A stretch of DNA of 34,989 nt from Acidobacteriota bacterium (GCA_013140775.1 JABFSA010000064.1:1-34989), one strand, 5' to 3'; positions 9,030-20,174 are shown, numbered from the stretch's first letter. The notes: generated from the letters alone by a model not told the origin. Program-made: numbers and translations.

Positions 9030-9803
9030 GTGGCCGAAGGACACGCCGTCGCTCGGTGGGCTGACGCGCTGCAGGCGCTCGTGGGTGAGACGGTTACCCG
9101 TGTCGCCGCGCCGCGACGATGGCAGGCGCGGGCCGCGGAGTTGGTGGGCGCCACGCTCACCGGCGTGCGTGCGCACGGCAAGCACCTGGTGTTGACCTTC
9201 TCGGTGCCATGGATCATCCACGCGCATGCCCTGCAATACGGGTCGTGGCAGGTTGGAACGCGCGGCATCGTGCCCCGGAAGGAGCGCCGCTATGTCCGCC
9301 TGCATCTCGGCACCACCTCGCACGAAGCGTTCTACTTTCACGGTCCGGTTATGGAAGTCCTTTCGCCGGATGAGTTCTCCGCGTACGAGCGCTTCCACAG
9401 TCTGGGTCCAGATCTTCTGCACGAAGGTTTCAACATGAAGGCCGCGGCCCTCCGGGTGCGCGCTGCCGGCACGCGTGAAATCGGTGACGTCATCGTGGAC
9501 CAGCGGGTCGTCGCCGGGATCGGCAACATTTACAAATCAGAGGGGTTGTTCCTCGCCGGTATCCATCCGTGGGTCCCGGCGCGTCTCGTTCCCGTTGACC
9601 AGCTGCGAGAGTGGTGTTCTTCTGTCCTTCGTGCCAGAAGCCTCGGCCTGCGCCGCGAAAGACGAAGAAGAGACCCCCTGGTCGACCTTCGACACGTCGA
9701 TCAGGGGAAGGCTCTGACTTCAGCGAGCGTTCGTGAGAACCGGAGCGAACTTCTGGATTCGTTTGCTGTTGCGGACTTCGCCTGTGTAGACGTTGCCGCG
9801 TGA
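9030..9803 (+). CDS. Nei/Fpg-family DNA glycosylase, C-terminus scrambled by internal deletion and frameshift
   Basis: Base-excision repair glycosylase of the Nei2 type. Residues 1-192 are recognisable: GTG start then AEGH (catalytic Glu3 present, but the usual catalytic Pro2 is Ala), beta-elimination lysine K51 (AHGKHLVL), helix-two-turn-helix with VVAGIGNIYKSEGLF (160-174). After VDQLR (about 193) the frame turns into an Arg-rich sequence of no family character, while the end of the zinc finger (VVFFCPSCQKP) appears in the third frame at about 9611-9643. The intervening roughly 60-70 residues, with the first CxxC and the catalytic loop, are missing. The open frame then runs 84 bp into the convergent NHL gene, itself a sign that this ending is not native. 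Probably non-functional unless it is an assembly error. Confidence 0.75.
   Translation: MAEGHAVARWADALQALVGETVTRVAAPRRWQARAAELVGATLTGVRAHGKHLVLTFSVPWIIHAHALQYGSWQVGTRGIVPRKERRYVRLHLGTTSHEAFYFHGPVMEVLSPDEFSAYERFHSLGPDLLHEGFNMKAAALRVRAAGTREIGDVIVDQRVVAGIGNIYKSEGLFLAGIHPWVPARLVPVDQLREWCSSVLRARSLGLRRERRRRDPLVDLRHVDQGKALTSASVRENRSELLDSFAVADFACVDVAA
9602..9736 (+). pseudogene. Orphaned zinc-finger end of the Nei/Fpg gene (frame +2 relative to the body)
   Basis: In the frame starting at 9602 the DNA reads AARVVFFCPSCQKPRPAP followed by a basic Lys/Arg/Pro tail and TGA at 9734-9736. CPSCQ is the second half of the Fpg/Nei C-terminal zinc finger, which in intact proteins is preceded by a first CxxC and a Gly/Arg-rich loop absent here. 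The native stop was therefore probably at 9736, overlapping the convergent propeller gene by only 17 bp instead of 84. Confidence 0.65.
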
Positions 9804-10931
9804 ATCGGTGCCCACGGCATTAGGGAAGAAGAGCTGGCCCGCGAGCCTACCGTGTCCGCCGAGATGGCCGACGGTCTTGCCGCTCTGCCGCTCGACCATC
9901 CAGATCACGTCGTTATGGCCATCGGCGACGAACATGTACTTCTGCTGTGGATCCTTCGACATCGCCATCTTGTAGATGGTTCCGCACGGCGACCCCTTCA
10001 CGGTCGTGACGCCCCCACACTGGCCACGCTGCGCGGGCGTGTTTGGAGACACGTAGAAGTCCTGCAGCCACTTCCCTTCTGTCGTGAACACCTGGATCCG
10101 GTTCTGGCCGCGTTCACCGATATAGACGCGTCGATCTTTTGAGATCTCGACGAAGTGGAGGTCGGGCACGAAGTTTCGTTCTTCAGGAGGCGGACCGCCC
10201 GTCCATTTGTATCCCGGGATCGGAGCGTTTGAAATCTCGCTCAGCGGCATGCCGTGTCCACCCCAACCGCGCTTGTAGGCGCCGGTGGACGCGTCGTAAA
10301 TCACCACGCGCTTCTGTTGAATGATGTAGAGCTCGTTGGCGACTTCGTCGAGCTGAAAGCGACCCTTGTTGACGAGGAAGCCCGTCTCCTGGTTGTTCTC
10401 GGGCATCATGCCGGCTTCGACGGGCGGACGATGCTCGAAGTCCCACACCAGCTTGCCGTCGCGGGTGAACTTCATGATGCTGTCCTGCGCGTCGGTCCCT
10501 GAGATCCAGACGAAGCCTTTCGTGTCTGCGATCACGGTCTGCAGGGCGGTCGGCCACTTCGGATGGAATCCCGCGCCGCCCCACGCATTCAGGACGTTGC
10601 CCTGCTGATCGAGCTCAATGACCTCGGGTCCGCGCACGCAGCACAACGCGGGGGGCATATCGCCTTCGCCAGCCATCTCCTTCGGGTCCACGTCCTGCAG
10701 GCGATTCAGGAACCACACGTGGTCCATGTGGTCAACGTGAATGCCGGTCACCTGCTGCATGCTCCAGCGGTTCGGCAGCGGCTTGGGCCAGAAGGGATCG
10801 ACTCGATACACCGGCGCGCCGTTCGCGACCGCCTGTCCGGCCACCACCTGCGCGTGCCCGACAACCGTTGCAGCCAGTACGCCAATCCCGCACAATCCAG
10901 CGAGCAGTCCCGAGATCCTGAAACTCATCAT
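9720..10931 (-). CDS. Exported NHL/six-bladed beta-propeller repeat protein
   Basis: Exported beta-propeller protein of 403 residues, likely periplasmic; ligand or enzymatic role unknown. GGAGGA lies six bases before ATG 10931, and the product starts with a signal peptide (MMSFRISGLLAGLCGIGVLA, cleavage near VGHAQ), so the 435-residue longer frame is rejected. NHL-type blades are visible as repeated strands with Gly and Asp turns: VTGIHVDHMDHVWFLN, VIELDQQGNVLNAWG, VIADTKGFVWISG, IYDASTGAYKRGWGGHG, VYIGERGQNRIQVF, MFVADGHNDVIWMV, AVGTDSRGNVYTGEV. A CC pair (PALCCVRGPE) and a CGG...SPCG pair may form disulphides. It lies 44 bp downstream of the kinase gene, possibly in the same transcript. Confidence 0.85.
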   Translation of the reverse strand: MMSFRISGLLAGLCGIGVLAATVVGHAQVVAGQAVANGAPVYRVDPFWPKPLPNRWSMQQVTGIHVDHMDHVWFLNRLQDVDPKEMAGEGDMPPALCCVRGPEVIELDQQGNVLNAWGGAGFHPKWPTALQTVIADTKGFVWISGTDAQDSIMKFTRDGKLVWDFEHRPPVEAGMMPENNQETGFLVNKGRFQLDEVANELYIIQQKRVVIYDASTGAYKRGWGGHGMPLSEISNAPIPGYKWTGGPPPEERNFVPDLHFVEISKDRRVYIGERGQNRIQVFTTEGKWLQDFYVSPNTPAQRGQCGGVTTVKGSPCGTIYKMAMSKDPQQKYMFVADGHNDVIWMVERQSGKTVGHLGGHGRLAGQLFFPNAVGTDSRGNVYTGEVRNSKRIQKFAPVLTNAR

Positions 10932-10975
10932 CAGATTCCTCCGCCGCGCATGGGTGCATCTGCGGCGCGGCAATC

Positions 10976-11884
10976 CTAGCATTTCTCCCGGGATGACTGG
11001 CGTGATCTGTCGGAGCCTCCCGGCCATATCGATTCCAGGTAGGCGGCAAGCGCCGCGGACATCTCCTCGATGAATTGATAGCGCCTGTCAGCGTCCTGTT
11101 CGACCGCGGTCAGCAGGATGGTTCTGAGCTCGGCATCGATCTCCGCGTCTGCGGCGATGGTTCCGGATGACCCGACGTCCCAGGTCCATCCGTAGCCTGC
11201 AATCAGGGTATACAGAACCCACCCGAGGGAGAACACATCGGCGCGGCCGTCCGGCACGCTCCCATGCATCACTTCCGGCGCACAGAAGGCTGGGGTCGTC
11301 GGCGGGTTGTACACGACTCCGCTCGAATGGCGGGCCACCTCATAGGACGACTCAAAGTCAACAATCCGAATCACCGGTCTGTTCTGCTCCAGGCGGTACA
11401 GGATGTTCATTGGGCTGAGATCAACGTGGAAGATGCCGATGTGGTGCAGCTCTGCGAGTGCCTTTGCGACTTCGAGGCATGTCCTGAGATGCCCGACCAG
11501 ACGGCGAGGCATCCGTTCGAGACCGATCGTCGTCGCCAGCGGCCACTCGTCGAAGAGCGACATGATCAGGAAGACGCGTCCATCACGCAAGCGCCCGTGA
11601 TCCCAGAGCAACGGGAAGTAGCGCGAGTCCGGCAGTTCTCGATTGATGGTCGATAGCAGGGCGATTTCGTTCGCCAGGTTGTGCTCGTAGACGAGGCCCG
11701 GCTTGGTGAGCACCTTGATGAGGGCATCCGCGCGCGTCCGCGCGTCCCGCCCCACGTACAGCTGATGCCTGGCGTGTTCGACGGATGCATGGCCGCTGCG
11801 GTCGGGACCCAGACGCTGAATGCTGCTGAAACGTTTGAACGGAGCCGACTGCAGGTAGCGGTCGAGGCGCTTACGGGGAGCCAA
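10976..11884 (-). CDS. Serine/threonine-type protein kinase-like protein, coupled to ftsH
   Basis: Protein kinase fold, about 302 residues. Motifs: candidate ATP lysine in ALIKVLTK, helix-C-like NEIALLSTI, catalytic loop HVDLSPMN (HxDxxxxN intact; the usual Lys is Ser), metal-binding DFE in place of DFG, CAPEV for APE, and DVFSLGWVLYTLIAG. The glycine-rich loop is not recognisable (YVGRDARTRAD). No membrane or sensor domain follows, unlike typical bacterial PASTA kinases, so it is probably cytoplasmic. The start is uncertain: the ATG of the frame lies far inside ftsH (12052), whereas TTG 11884 falls two bases after the ftsH stop and leaves the kinase domain intact. Tight coupling suggests a job linked to the protease, which is inference. 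Confidence 0.7.
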   Translation of the reverse strand: MAPRKRLDRYLQSAPFKRFSSIQRLGPDRSGHASVEHARHQLYVGRDARTRADALIKVLTKPGLVYEHNLANEIALLSTINRELPDSRYFPLLWDHGRLRDGRVFLIMSLFDEWPLATTIGLERMPRRLVGHLRTCLEVAKALAELHHIGIFHVDLSPMNILYRLEQNRPVIRIVDFESSYEVARHSSGVVYNPPTTPAFCAPEVMHGSVPDGRADVFSLGWVLYTLIAGYGWTWDVGSSGTIAADAEIDAELRTILLTAVEQDADRRYQFIEEMSAALAAYLESIWPGGSDRSRQSSREKC

Positions 11885-11886
11885 GG

Positions 11887-13854
<1,968 letters not shown>

Positions 13855-13983
13855 AGAGACAATCGTCGCGCTCGCGTTGATTCCCACGAGAGGTTGCGCG
13901 GCAACACTGCTGCGCGACTTGTCCTGCAAATATGGCACCGCCGCCAAGGGCGCTCAGAGGGCCTGAGGCGCGCCCGGCAGAGG

Positions 13984-14934
13984 CTACGCTCCCGGCAGCG
14001 CCACGTGCACGGGGTACGCCTTCTCCCCGGCCAGCACCTTCACGGGTAGGCGATTCTCCGGCAGCGGGATCGGGCAGGTCGTATAGGGGTTGAACGCGCA
14101 CGGCGGGTTGTAAGCCTGGTTGAAATCGAGCACCGCACTGCCGTCGGCTCGCAGGTCGGCATAGAGAAAGCGCGCAGCGCCGTACGTCTCGGCGCCGCTC
14201 GACTCGTCCTTGAAGACAAAGTACAAGCGCGTTGCACGCGTCGTGAATGCACGCAGCCGCAGGGTGCGGCCCTGCAGCGTGAACTCGACGATTCCCTCGG
14301 TCGTGAACTCGTCCAGATCACCGAAGGTGTTGATCACCTGCAAAGTGCGCGGCTGGGCGTCTTGAATAAAACGTCCCACGACCCGGTACTCAGGCTGGAT
14401 CTCGAACCACGAGAAACCCAGGAAGTCCTTCGCCATCCGTCCTTCGGGATTCCATACCCGTAGCGACTTGCGCGCCCCGCTCTGGTGGATCACCATTCGG
14501 ACGCCACCCGTCGTCAGTTCGTCGGCTGGACCAGGAATGTCATCGGTCAACGCGATCGGTGCGGTGATTGGCTGACCCTTCATTCGCACGTCAGCGGATG
14601 GGTCTGGCTCCAACCGTACGGTGTCGCCCTCCAGCGTGAGACGCCCCAGCACTGCCGGCGCACCTTCGACAACGATGTCATTGGATGGCGCGCTGCCGAC
14701 CGAACGGGTTCCGGCGTCCAGGAAGTGGAGGCCGGCGATCGTGACCCAACTGTCACGGTAGTCCGCTTCGTGTTTGAGACGCCACGCCTCGGCTTCCGCA
14801 CGAGCGTCAGCCGGCGACACGTCCTCGGCCGCCTGACGACAGGCGGCACCCGACAGGATGGCACCCATCACGGCGATCCCACAGGTGATCTGGACGACGC
14901 TCGGCCCGCACACGCACAAAGACATAGGTTGCAT
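13984..14934 (-). CDS. DUF1684 family exported protein (possible lipoprotein)
   Basis: Conserved DUF1684 protein, 316 residues, function unknown. The N-terminus has a hydrophobic signal (VVQITCGIAVMGAILSG) ending in a cysteine (GAAC), which could be a lipobox though the -3 position is weak. The DUF1684 signature follows: EAEAWRLKHEADYRDSWVTI then AGLHFLDAGTRSVGSAPSND, and the C-terminal LDFNQAYNPPCAFNPYTTCP with LPENRLPVKVLAGEK. The last block is typical of the family and includes two cysteines that could pair. ATG 14934 is used; a second ATG three codons later is possible. It lies 130 bp upstream of ftsH on the same strand and 22 bp downstream of tRNA-Arg. Confidence 0.88.
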   Translation of the reverse strand: MQPMSLCVCGPSVVQITCGIAVMGAILSGAACRQAAEDVSPADARAEAEAWRLKHEADYRDSWVTIAGLHFLDAGTRSVGSAPSNDIVVEGAPAVLGRLTLEGDTVRLEPDPSADVRMKGQPITAPIALTDDIPGPADELTTGGVRMVIHQSGARKSLRVWNPEGRMAKDFLGFSWFEIQPEYRVVGRFIQDAQPRTLQVINTFGDLDEFTTEGIVEFTLQGRTLRLRAFTTRATRLYFVFKDESSGAETYGAARFLYADLRADGSAVLDFNQAYNPPCAFNPYTTCPIPLPENRLPVKVLAGEKAYPVHVALPGA

Positions 14935-14956
14935 CGTAGTAACGAGATCGACAAGT

Positions 14957-15033
14957 TGGTGCGCCCGCCGCGACTCGAACGCGGGACCCCCGGCTTAGAA
15001 GGCCGGTGCTCTATCCAGCTGAGCTACGGGCGC
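14957..15033 (-). tRNA. tRNA-Arg (anticodon TCT), CCA encoded
   Basis: The minus strand folds as a complete cloverleaf: acceptor GCGCCCG pairs with CGGGCGC, D-arm AGCTCAGCTGGATAGAGC, anticodon stem CCGGC/GCCGG around loop CTTCTAA (anticodon TCT), T-arm CCGCG-TTCGAGT-CGCGG, discriminator A, and genome-encoded CCA (14957-14959). Confidence 0.95.
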
Positions 15034-15091
15034 GTGCTCTGATCCTATCGTGAGTTTCGCGCACCTGACCTACGTCACTGAGGACGAATGA

Positions 15092-16138
15092 TCACCGCGC
15101 CGCGCTCGTCGTCGTGGACCGTGGTGCCACCGGCGCCGGCGTTGACGCGGCGAAGGCGGACACAGCAGCCATCTCCTGCACGGTCATGCGGCTGACGATG
15201 GGCTTCATCAGCTCGGCCCAGGGACCGTGGCGGGATCCGTTCTTCATATCGAACAGCTGCCGCATCGTGTAGCTCGGGGAACGCCCGGCCAGCGGAGGCA
15301 CGGGACCGACCCCTTCGAAGCTGGCGCCGTGGCAGGTCGCGCACTGATACTTCGCCGCCACCTGCTTGCCGCGATTCAGCGTGCCCGGCGGCACGTAGGC
15401 GGTCCAGCTCATGTGCGTGTCTCGCGCCTCGGCGCGGAGGTTGTCATCCGGCACCTCGACGATCTCGTCGGCGTGGATCGGCACCATGCCACCGCCCTCG
15501 GTCGTCGGCACCGCCATGTGCATGCCACCCTGCATCCGTACCTTGGGTGCGGTCTTCGACTCGACCACCTTGATGCGACGCGGATACGGCTGCCGCGCAA
15601 AGAACTGCGCCGCCGCCAGATCGTCTTCGTGCGACATCGCCTTCGCGTAGCCGATCATCGTGTTCGTGTTCGCCTTCCGCGGGTCGGCGCTCTTGCGCAG
15701 CCCCTCCCTGTAGTCCTGCATCTGCTGCATGAAGTACGTAGGGTGATATCCGCTGATCGGCGCATTCTCGGGCCGGCCGGAACCATCAGGTAGATGACAC
15801 AGCGTGCACTGACGCGCGGCGGGCGGCTTCCCGAATCGGACGACGTCTGGCATCGTGCCCTGTCGATCCTCCGGATGCCAGTCCATCGTTTCCTTGAGTG
15901 CCCGAAGCTCACCACGCGTGAAGGTCTTCGGTGTCCCGGGCATCGACACCACAGCCGCGTCGTCGTTCGGGAGCGCCGAAGGGTTTGGAGTGCCGGCCGG
16001 GGGTGGCGGTGTGTACGCCCAGTCGGGCAATCCCGCTGGCACAGGCGCGGCAGGTGCGGGAGTGGCGTTCTGCGCAGCCGCGGCGGCACAAAGGACGGTC
16101 AAGCCGATCGCGAGGATCCCACCAAGCGTCTTCTTCAT
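15092..16138 (-). CDS. Exported dihaem c-type cytochrome
   Basis: Periplasmic electron carrier or electron-transfer subunit with two haem c sites. 348 residues; signal peptide MKKTLGGILAIGLTVLCAAA cleaved near AAAQ, then a Pro/Ala-rich linker. Haem 1 is C111-TLC-H115 (QCTLCHLPDGSG) and haem 2 is C266-ATC-H270 (YQCATCHGASFEG); methionines in the stretches after each site (FMQQMQDY, MRQLFDMKNGSRHG) are candidate distal ligands. The two-lobed arrangement resembles cytochrome c4 or class I dihaem proteins, but the long N-terminal segment (40-105) is unusual. A strong GGAGG lies eight bases before ATG 16138. It stands alone, downstream of its divergent neighbour; partner oxidoreductase not evident. 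Confidence 0.9.
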   Translation of the reverse strand: MKKTLGGILAIGLTVLCAAAAAQNATPAPAAPVPAGLPDWAYTPPPPAGTPNPSALPNDDAAVVSMPGTPKTFTRGELRALKETMDWHPEDRQGTMPDVVRFGKPPAARQCTLCHLPDGSGRPENAPISGYHPTYFMQQMQDYREGLRKSADPRKANTNTMIGYAKAMSHEDDLAAAQFFARQPYPRRIKVVESKTAPKVRMQGGMHMAVPTTEGGGMVPIHADEIVEVPDDNLRAEARDTHMSWTAYVPPGTLNRGKQVAAKYQCATCHGASFEGVGPVPPLAGRSPSYTMRQLFDMKNGSRHGPWAELMKPIVSRMTVQEMAAVSAFAASTPAPVAPRSTTTSAAR

Positions 16139-16185
16139 CTCGAGCCTCCTTCCGACATCGAACCGGCGTGGCGAAGCGCCCGGAT

Positions 16186-16191
16186 TATACT
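16186..16191 (+). promoter_or_regulatory. Candidate -10 element upstream of the DUF1801 operon
   Basis: TATACT matches the sigma-70 -10 consensus at five of six positions and lies about 30 bp before the ATG at 16222; no convincing -35 hexamer is seen at 16-18 bp spacing. Confidence 0.35.
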
Positions 16192-16221
16192 CGGGCTACT
16201 TCGCCTGAGCGGGAGCAATCG

Positions 16222-16593
16222 ATGGCTGAGCACACCGGCGTCCCCACAACCATCAACGAATACATCGCGGCATTTCCGTTGCCGATCCGTACGATCCTTA
16301 AGAAGATCCGCGCCACGATCGCGGACGCCGCACCCGATGCGCAGGAAGTAATCAGCTATCGCATGCCCGCTTTCAAGCAGCACGGCGTGCTGCTCTACTT
16401 CGCGGCGTTCAAGGCGCACATCGGCGTCTTCCCGCCGGTGTCGGGCGAACCCAGCCTCGAAAAGGCGCTGGCATCGTACCGCGGGCCCAAGGGGAATCTC
16501 CGATTTCCATTGGACCGCCCGATACCGTACGGTCTGATCAGGCGGATCGCCAAGCTCAGGGTAAAGCAGAACGCAGCCAGGAGGTCAGGATGA
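16222..16593 (+). CDS. DUF1801 (YdhG-like) small protein
   Basis: Cytosolic DUF1801 protein of 123 residues; the family fold is known from iron-sulphur/YdhG-like and frataxin-like proteins but its reaction is not established. Signature stretches: INEYIAAFPLPIRTILKKIR, VISYRMPAFKQHGVLLYFAA, HIGVFPPVSGE, and GNLRFPLDRPIPYGLIRRIA near the C-terminus. ATG 16222 has GGGAG seven bases upstream, so the much longer frame beginning at 15931, which is antisense to the cytochrome gene, is not the real start. The stop overlaps the next start as ATGA, so the following exported repeat protein is translationally coupled. Confidence 0.9.
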   Translation: MAEHTGVPTTINEYIAAFPLPIRTILKKIRATIADAAPDAQEVISYRMPAFKQHGVLLYFAAFKAHIGVFPPVSGEPSLEKALASYRGPKGNLRFPLDRPIPYGLIRRIAKLRVKQNAARRSG

Positions 16594-17150
16594 AGCTCGC
16601 TTCAGCGCTCGCGCTCGCGTTCGCATTCACGGCGTCAGCCAGCGCGCAACACGCGGTCGAGCATAAAGTGCTCGCGACCAGCAAGACGTCAACGATGGAA
16701 AAGGAACTCAACGACGCGGCCGAGACGGGATTCCGCTTTCAGCTCGTCATGGGTGGTGAATCGACCTTTGGAGGCAAGGAGGTCGTCGTCATCATGACTA
16801 AAGGGGACGAGACCGGACGCTATTCCTACAAGCTGCTGGCGACCTCGAAGACCTCAACGATGCAGAAGGAACTGCAGGAAGCTTCGGATAGGGGCTATGA
16901 GTACCGGGGGCAGACGGTCTTCGGGAGCACGTTCGGCGGCGACGAGGTCGTCGTGCTGCTCGAGCGCGACAAGAACGGTGCCGGCGCCCGCTTCGACTAC
17001 AAGCTGATCGCCACCAGCAAGACATCCACGCTCGAAAAAGAGATCACGGAGGCCGGTTCGGCCGGGTACGAGATTGTCGGTATGACGGTCGGCAAGACTG
17101 CCCTGGGCGGGAAAGAACTGGTCGCGATCACACGCAAGACCCGCCAATAG
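16590..17150 (+). CDS. Exported protein of three tandem DUF4177-like repeats
   Basis: Exported 186-residue protein of unknown function. A signal peptide (MKLASALALAFAFTASASAQ) is followed by three near-identical units starting at residues 26, 81 and 138 (period 55-57). Each has KxxATSKTSTxxKEL/I, then a G-Y/F pair about 20 residues in, and ends in FGG(K/D)EVVV or LGGKELVAI. The unit resembles the beta-alpha-beta fold of DUF4177 proteins (YKV...L...GW...), stacked three times. Repeat identity is visible at DNA level too (AAGACNTC/TCAACGATG), which suggests fairly recent duplication or selection. AGGAGG lies seven bases before ATG 16590, and the start overlaps the DUF1801 stop. A strong hairpin follows at 17180. 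Confidence 0.85.
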   Translation: MKLASALALAFAFTASASAQHAVEHKVLATSKTSTMEKELNDAAETGFRFQLVMGGESTFGGKEVVVIMTKGDETGRYSYKLLATSKTSTMQKELQEASDRGYEYRGQTVFGSTFGGDEVVVLLERDKNGAGARFDYKLIATSKTSTLEKEITEAGSAGYEIVGMTVGKTALGGKELVAITRKTRQ

Positions 17151-17179
17151 AGCGCCCGGCATGAAAAGGCCGTGTACGT

Positions 17180-17231
17180 GAAAGGGAGCCGGGGTTGAGC
17201 TCTCGACAAGCTCCAACCGCGACTCCCTTTC
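17180..17231. terminator. Long hairpin between convergent genes, probable bidirectional terminator
   Basis: Outer arms GAAAGGGAG (17180-17188) and CTCCCTTTC (17223-17231) pair perfectly; inner arms GGTTGAGCT (17193-17201) and AGCTCCAACC (17209-17218) pair with one bulged base. It lies between the stops at 17150 (+) and 17253 (-); the right arm ends in TTTC and the left in AAAG, so each strand has a short U run. Confidence 0.6.
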
Positions 17232-17252
17232 ATCCAGCGTGTCGCCGGACGC

Positions 17253-17885
17253 CTACGGTCGCTGCGTTTCGAAACCTTCGACGTGCACGTCGAGGAGGTG
17301 GTTCACGCGCACGCCGACGATGCCGTCGGTACCGGCGTTTACAGTCGTCTTCGGTGCCGTGTGTACGACGGTCCCGTTGACGAGGTACGAGGCCGTGGCG
17401 CCATTCACGCGGACCTCGAGGGTGTTGATCGATCGCCCATCAGCGCCGGGCCGGCGGATGGCGTCGTGCGCTAGTCGTGCCTGGACATCCTGCACGTTGT
17501 CGCCCCGTCGCGAGCGGATGATGAACGTGCCGTTCTGCGCCACGAGAAAGTAGGCGTATCGCTGTGACGGCGTTTCGAGATCGGCGCCGCCGAAGATCAG
17601 CCCGTAGTAGTTCGTGTGGTTGCTGGGCTTCATCAGCGTGAAGGTGGCACGGGCGGTGTAGTTGCCCGCCACCGCGTTCGCGGGATGCCAGAAGGTCCCG
17701 GCAGGGCCGCCGGTCACCCGGAATCCCTTCCCCATCGTCACGAGTTTGACCTCGGAGATGTCGTCTGGATCGGCTGCGCTCTGGCTCAGATCGACCCGAG
17801 CCCGCCAGCCGTCTGGCGCCTGCGCCGCGAGTGGCGCGACGAGAGACGTGATCACGAGCAGAAACGAGAATACGACGCGGATCAT
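17253..17885 (-). CDS. Exported concanavalin/laminin-G-like protein
   Basis: Exported 210-residue protein with a jelly-roll-like domain resembling DUF1080/3-keto-disaccharide hydrolase and laminin-G folds; probably binds carbohydrate or a surface ligand, which is inference. Signal peptide MIRVVFSFLLVITSLVAPLA, cleaved near AAQ. Typical strands: GTFWHPANAVAGNYTARATF, TNYYGLIFGGADLE, YAYFLVAQNGTFIIRSRRGD, NTLEVRVNGATASYLVNGTV and VGVRVNHLLDVHVEGFE. AAGGAG precedes ATG 17885; the longer frame from 18038 would read through tRNA-Lys and is rejected. Convergent with the triple-repeat gene. Confidence 0.82.
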   Translation of the reverse strand: MIRVVFSFLLVITSLVAPLAAQAPDGWRARVDLSQSAADPDDISEVKLVTMGKGFRVTGGPAGTFWHPANAVAGNYTARATFTLMKPSNHTNYYGLIFGGADLETPSQRYAYFLVAQNGTFIIRSRRGDNVQDVQARLAHDAIRRPGADGRSINTLEVRVNGATASYLVNGTVVHTAPKTTVNAGTDGIVGVRVNHLLDVHVEGFETQRP

Positions 17886-17932
17886 GGATCTCCTTTTTCG
17901 TGAATGTGCATGCAGCAGCGTGGTGTGTGATG

Positions 17933-18004
17933 TGACCGGGGCGGGGATTGAACCCGCGACCCACGGATTAAAAGTCCGCTGCTCTACCACTGAGCTACCC
18001 GGCC
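17933..18004 (-). tRNA. tRNA-Lys (anticodon TTT)
   Basis: On the minus strand: acceptor GGCCGGG pairs with CCCGGTC (with one G-T), D-arm GTAGCTCAGTGGTAGAGC, anticodon arm GCGGA-CTTTTAA-TCCGT (anticodon TTT), T-arm GCGGG-TTCAATC-CCCGC, discriminator A at 17933. CCA is not encoded. Confidence 0.94.
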
Positions 18005-18079
18005 GTGTGCAGTCCTGACGAGCGTTGAAGTGTACCACGGGCGTTTCGCGGCGCTGGTTGTCGGTTACACTCAGAGGCC

Positions 18080-18724
18080 GTGGCTACCGTCCTCATCTCA
18101 GCACCCACGTACCTGCCGACGCTGACAGCACGACCCCAGTTGAAAGACGCACTCGCGTTTGCCGAGGGCGACGTGCTGCAGGCGCTCGAAGCAATCACCA
18201 CGGGACGTCCGGACGTCGTGGTACTCGAAAAACAGTTCGCCGATACGTCCCGAGGCACGGCTCTGATCAATCGGATCAAGGCGGACCCGACGCTGAAGCA
18301 CTGCGACATCCAGGTGGTGCTGCACGACGGAGGCACTGAGTCCGTGGTGCGCGAGCCGGAACCCGTCGTCACCCTTGCCCCCGACACGACGTCGCTGTCG
18401 CCCCTCGACTATCGCGGGACGCGGCGCGCCGACCGGTTCAACATCCAGCGTGGCATCGAGGTGCAGATCGAGGGCAATCCCGTCCAGCTCGTGAACATGT
18501 CAGCCGTGGGTGTCCAGGTGATCTCGTCAGGGATCCTCAGACCGAACCAGAAGATCCGGCTGTCGCTGAATTCACAGCCGGGTGCGGCCAGGTACAAGTC
18601 TGTTGTGGCGTGGGCGACCTTCGAGCTGCCACAGGGTGTGGCGCGCTATCGGGCGGGGATCGAGATCCTTGATCACACCGATCAGTCAGCGCTGACCAAG
18701 TTCATCAAGAAGCACAAGGTCTAG
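18080..18724 (+). CDS. Receiver-like plus PilZ domain protein (c-di-GMP effector candidate)
   Basis: 214-residue cytosolic protein. Residues 1-85 look like a response-regulator receiver fold (VLISAP strand, VVVLEK strand, INRIKADPTLKHCDIQVVLH), but the position of the phosphoacceptor Asp reads Glu50 in VVVLEK, so it may not be phosphorylated. Residues 110-214 form a PilZ domain with both c-di-GMP contacts: RxxxR as R115-RAD-R119 and NxSxxG as N139-MSAV-G144, and the following ARYRAGIEILD strand. GTG 18080 follows AGAGGCC. It is convergent with purA; the two stops share a short GC hairpin. Could link c-di-GMP to pili or motility, but nothing adjacent shows that. Confidence 0.87.
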   Translation: MATVLISAPTYLPTLTARPQLKDALAFAEGDVLQALEAITTGRPDVVVLEKQFADTSRGTALINRIKADPTLKHCDIQVVLHDGGTESVVREPEPVVTLAPDTTSLSPLDYRGTRRADRFNIQRGIEVQIEGNPVQLVNMSAVGVQVISSGILRPNQKIRLSLNSQPGAARYKSVVAWATFELPQGVARYRAGIEILDHTDQSALTKFIKKHKV

Positions 18725-18740
18725 CGCGCGGCCGGCGCGC

Positions 18741-18741
<1 letters not shown>
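18723..18741. terminator. GC hairpin over the convergent pilZ/purA stops
   Basis: AGCGCGC and GCGCGCT form a perfect 7-bp stem with a GGCCG loop exactly between two convergent stop codons. There is no U run on either side, so it may act as an RNA end-protection structure or rho-aided terminator. Confidence 0.35.
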
Positions 18742-20102
<1,361 letters not shown>

Positions 20103-20174
20103 TCACAATCGTCGTAAAAATGCCGCCGCGCGCGTAGAACCTAAACGCAACACATTTCTTTGACGAGATTTTGT

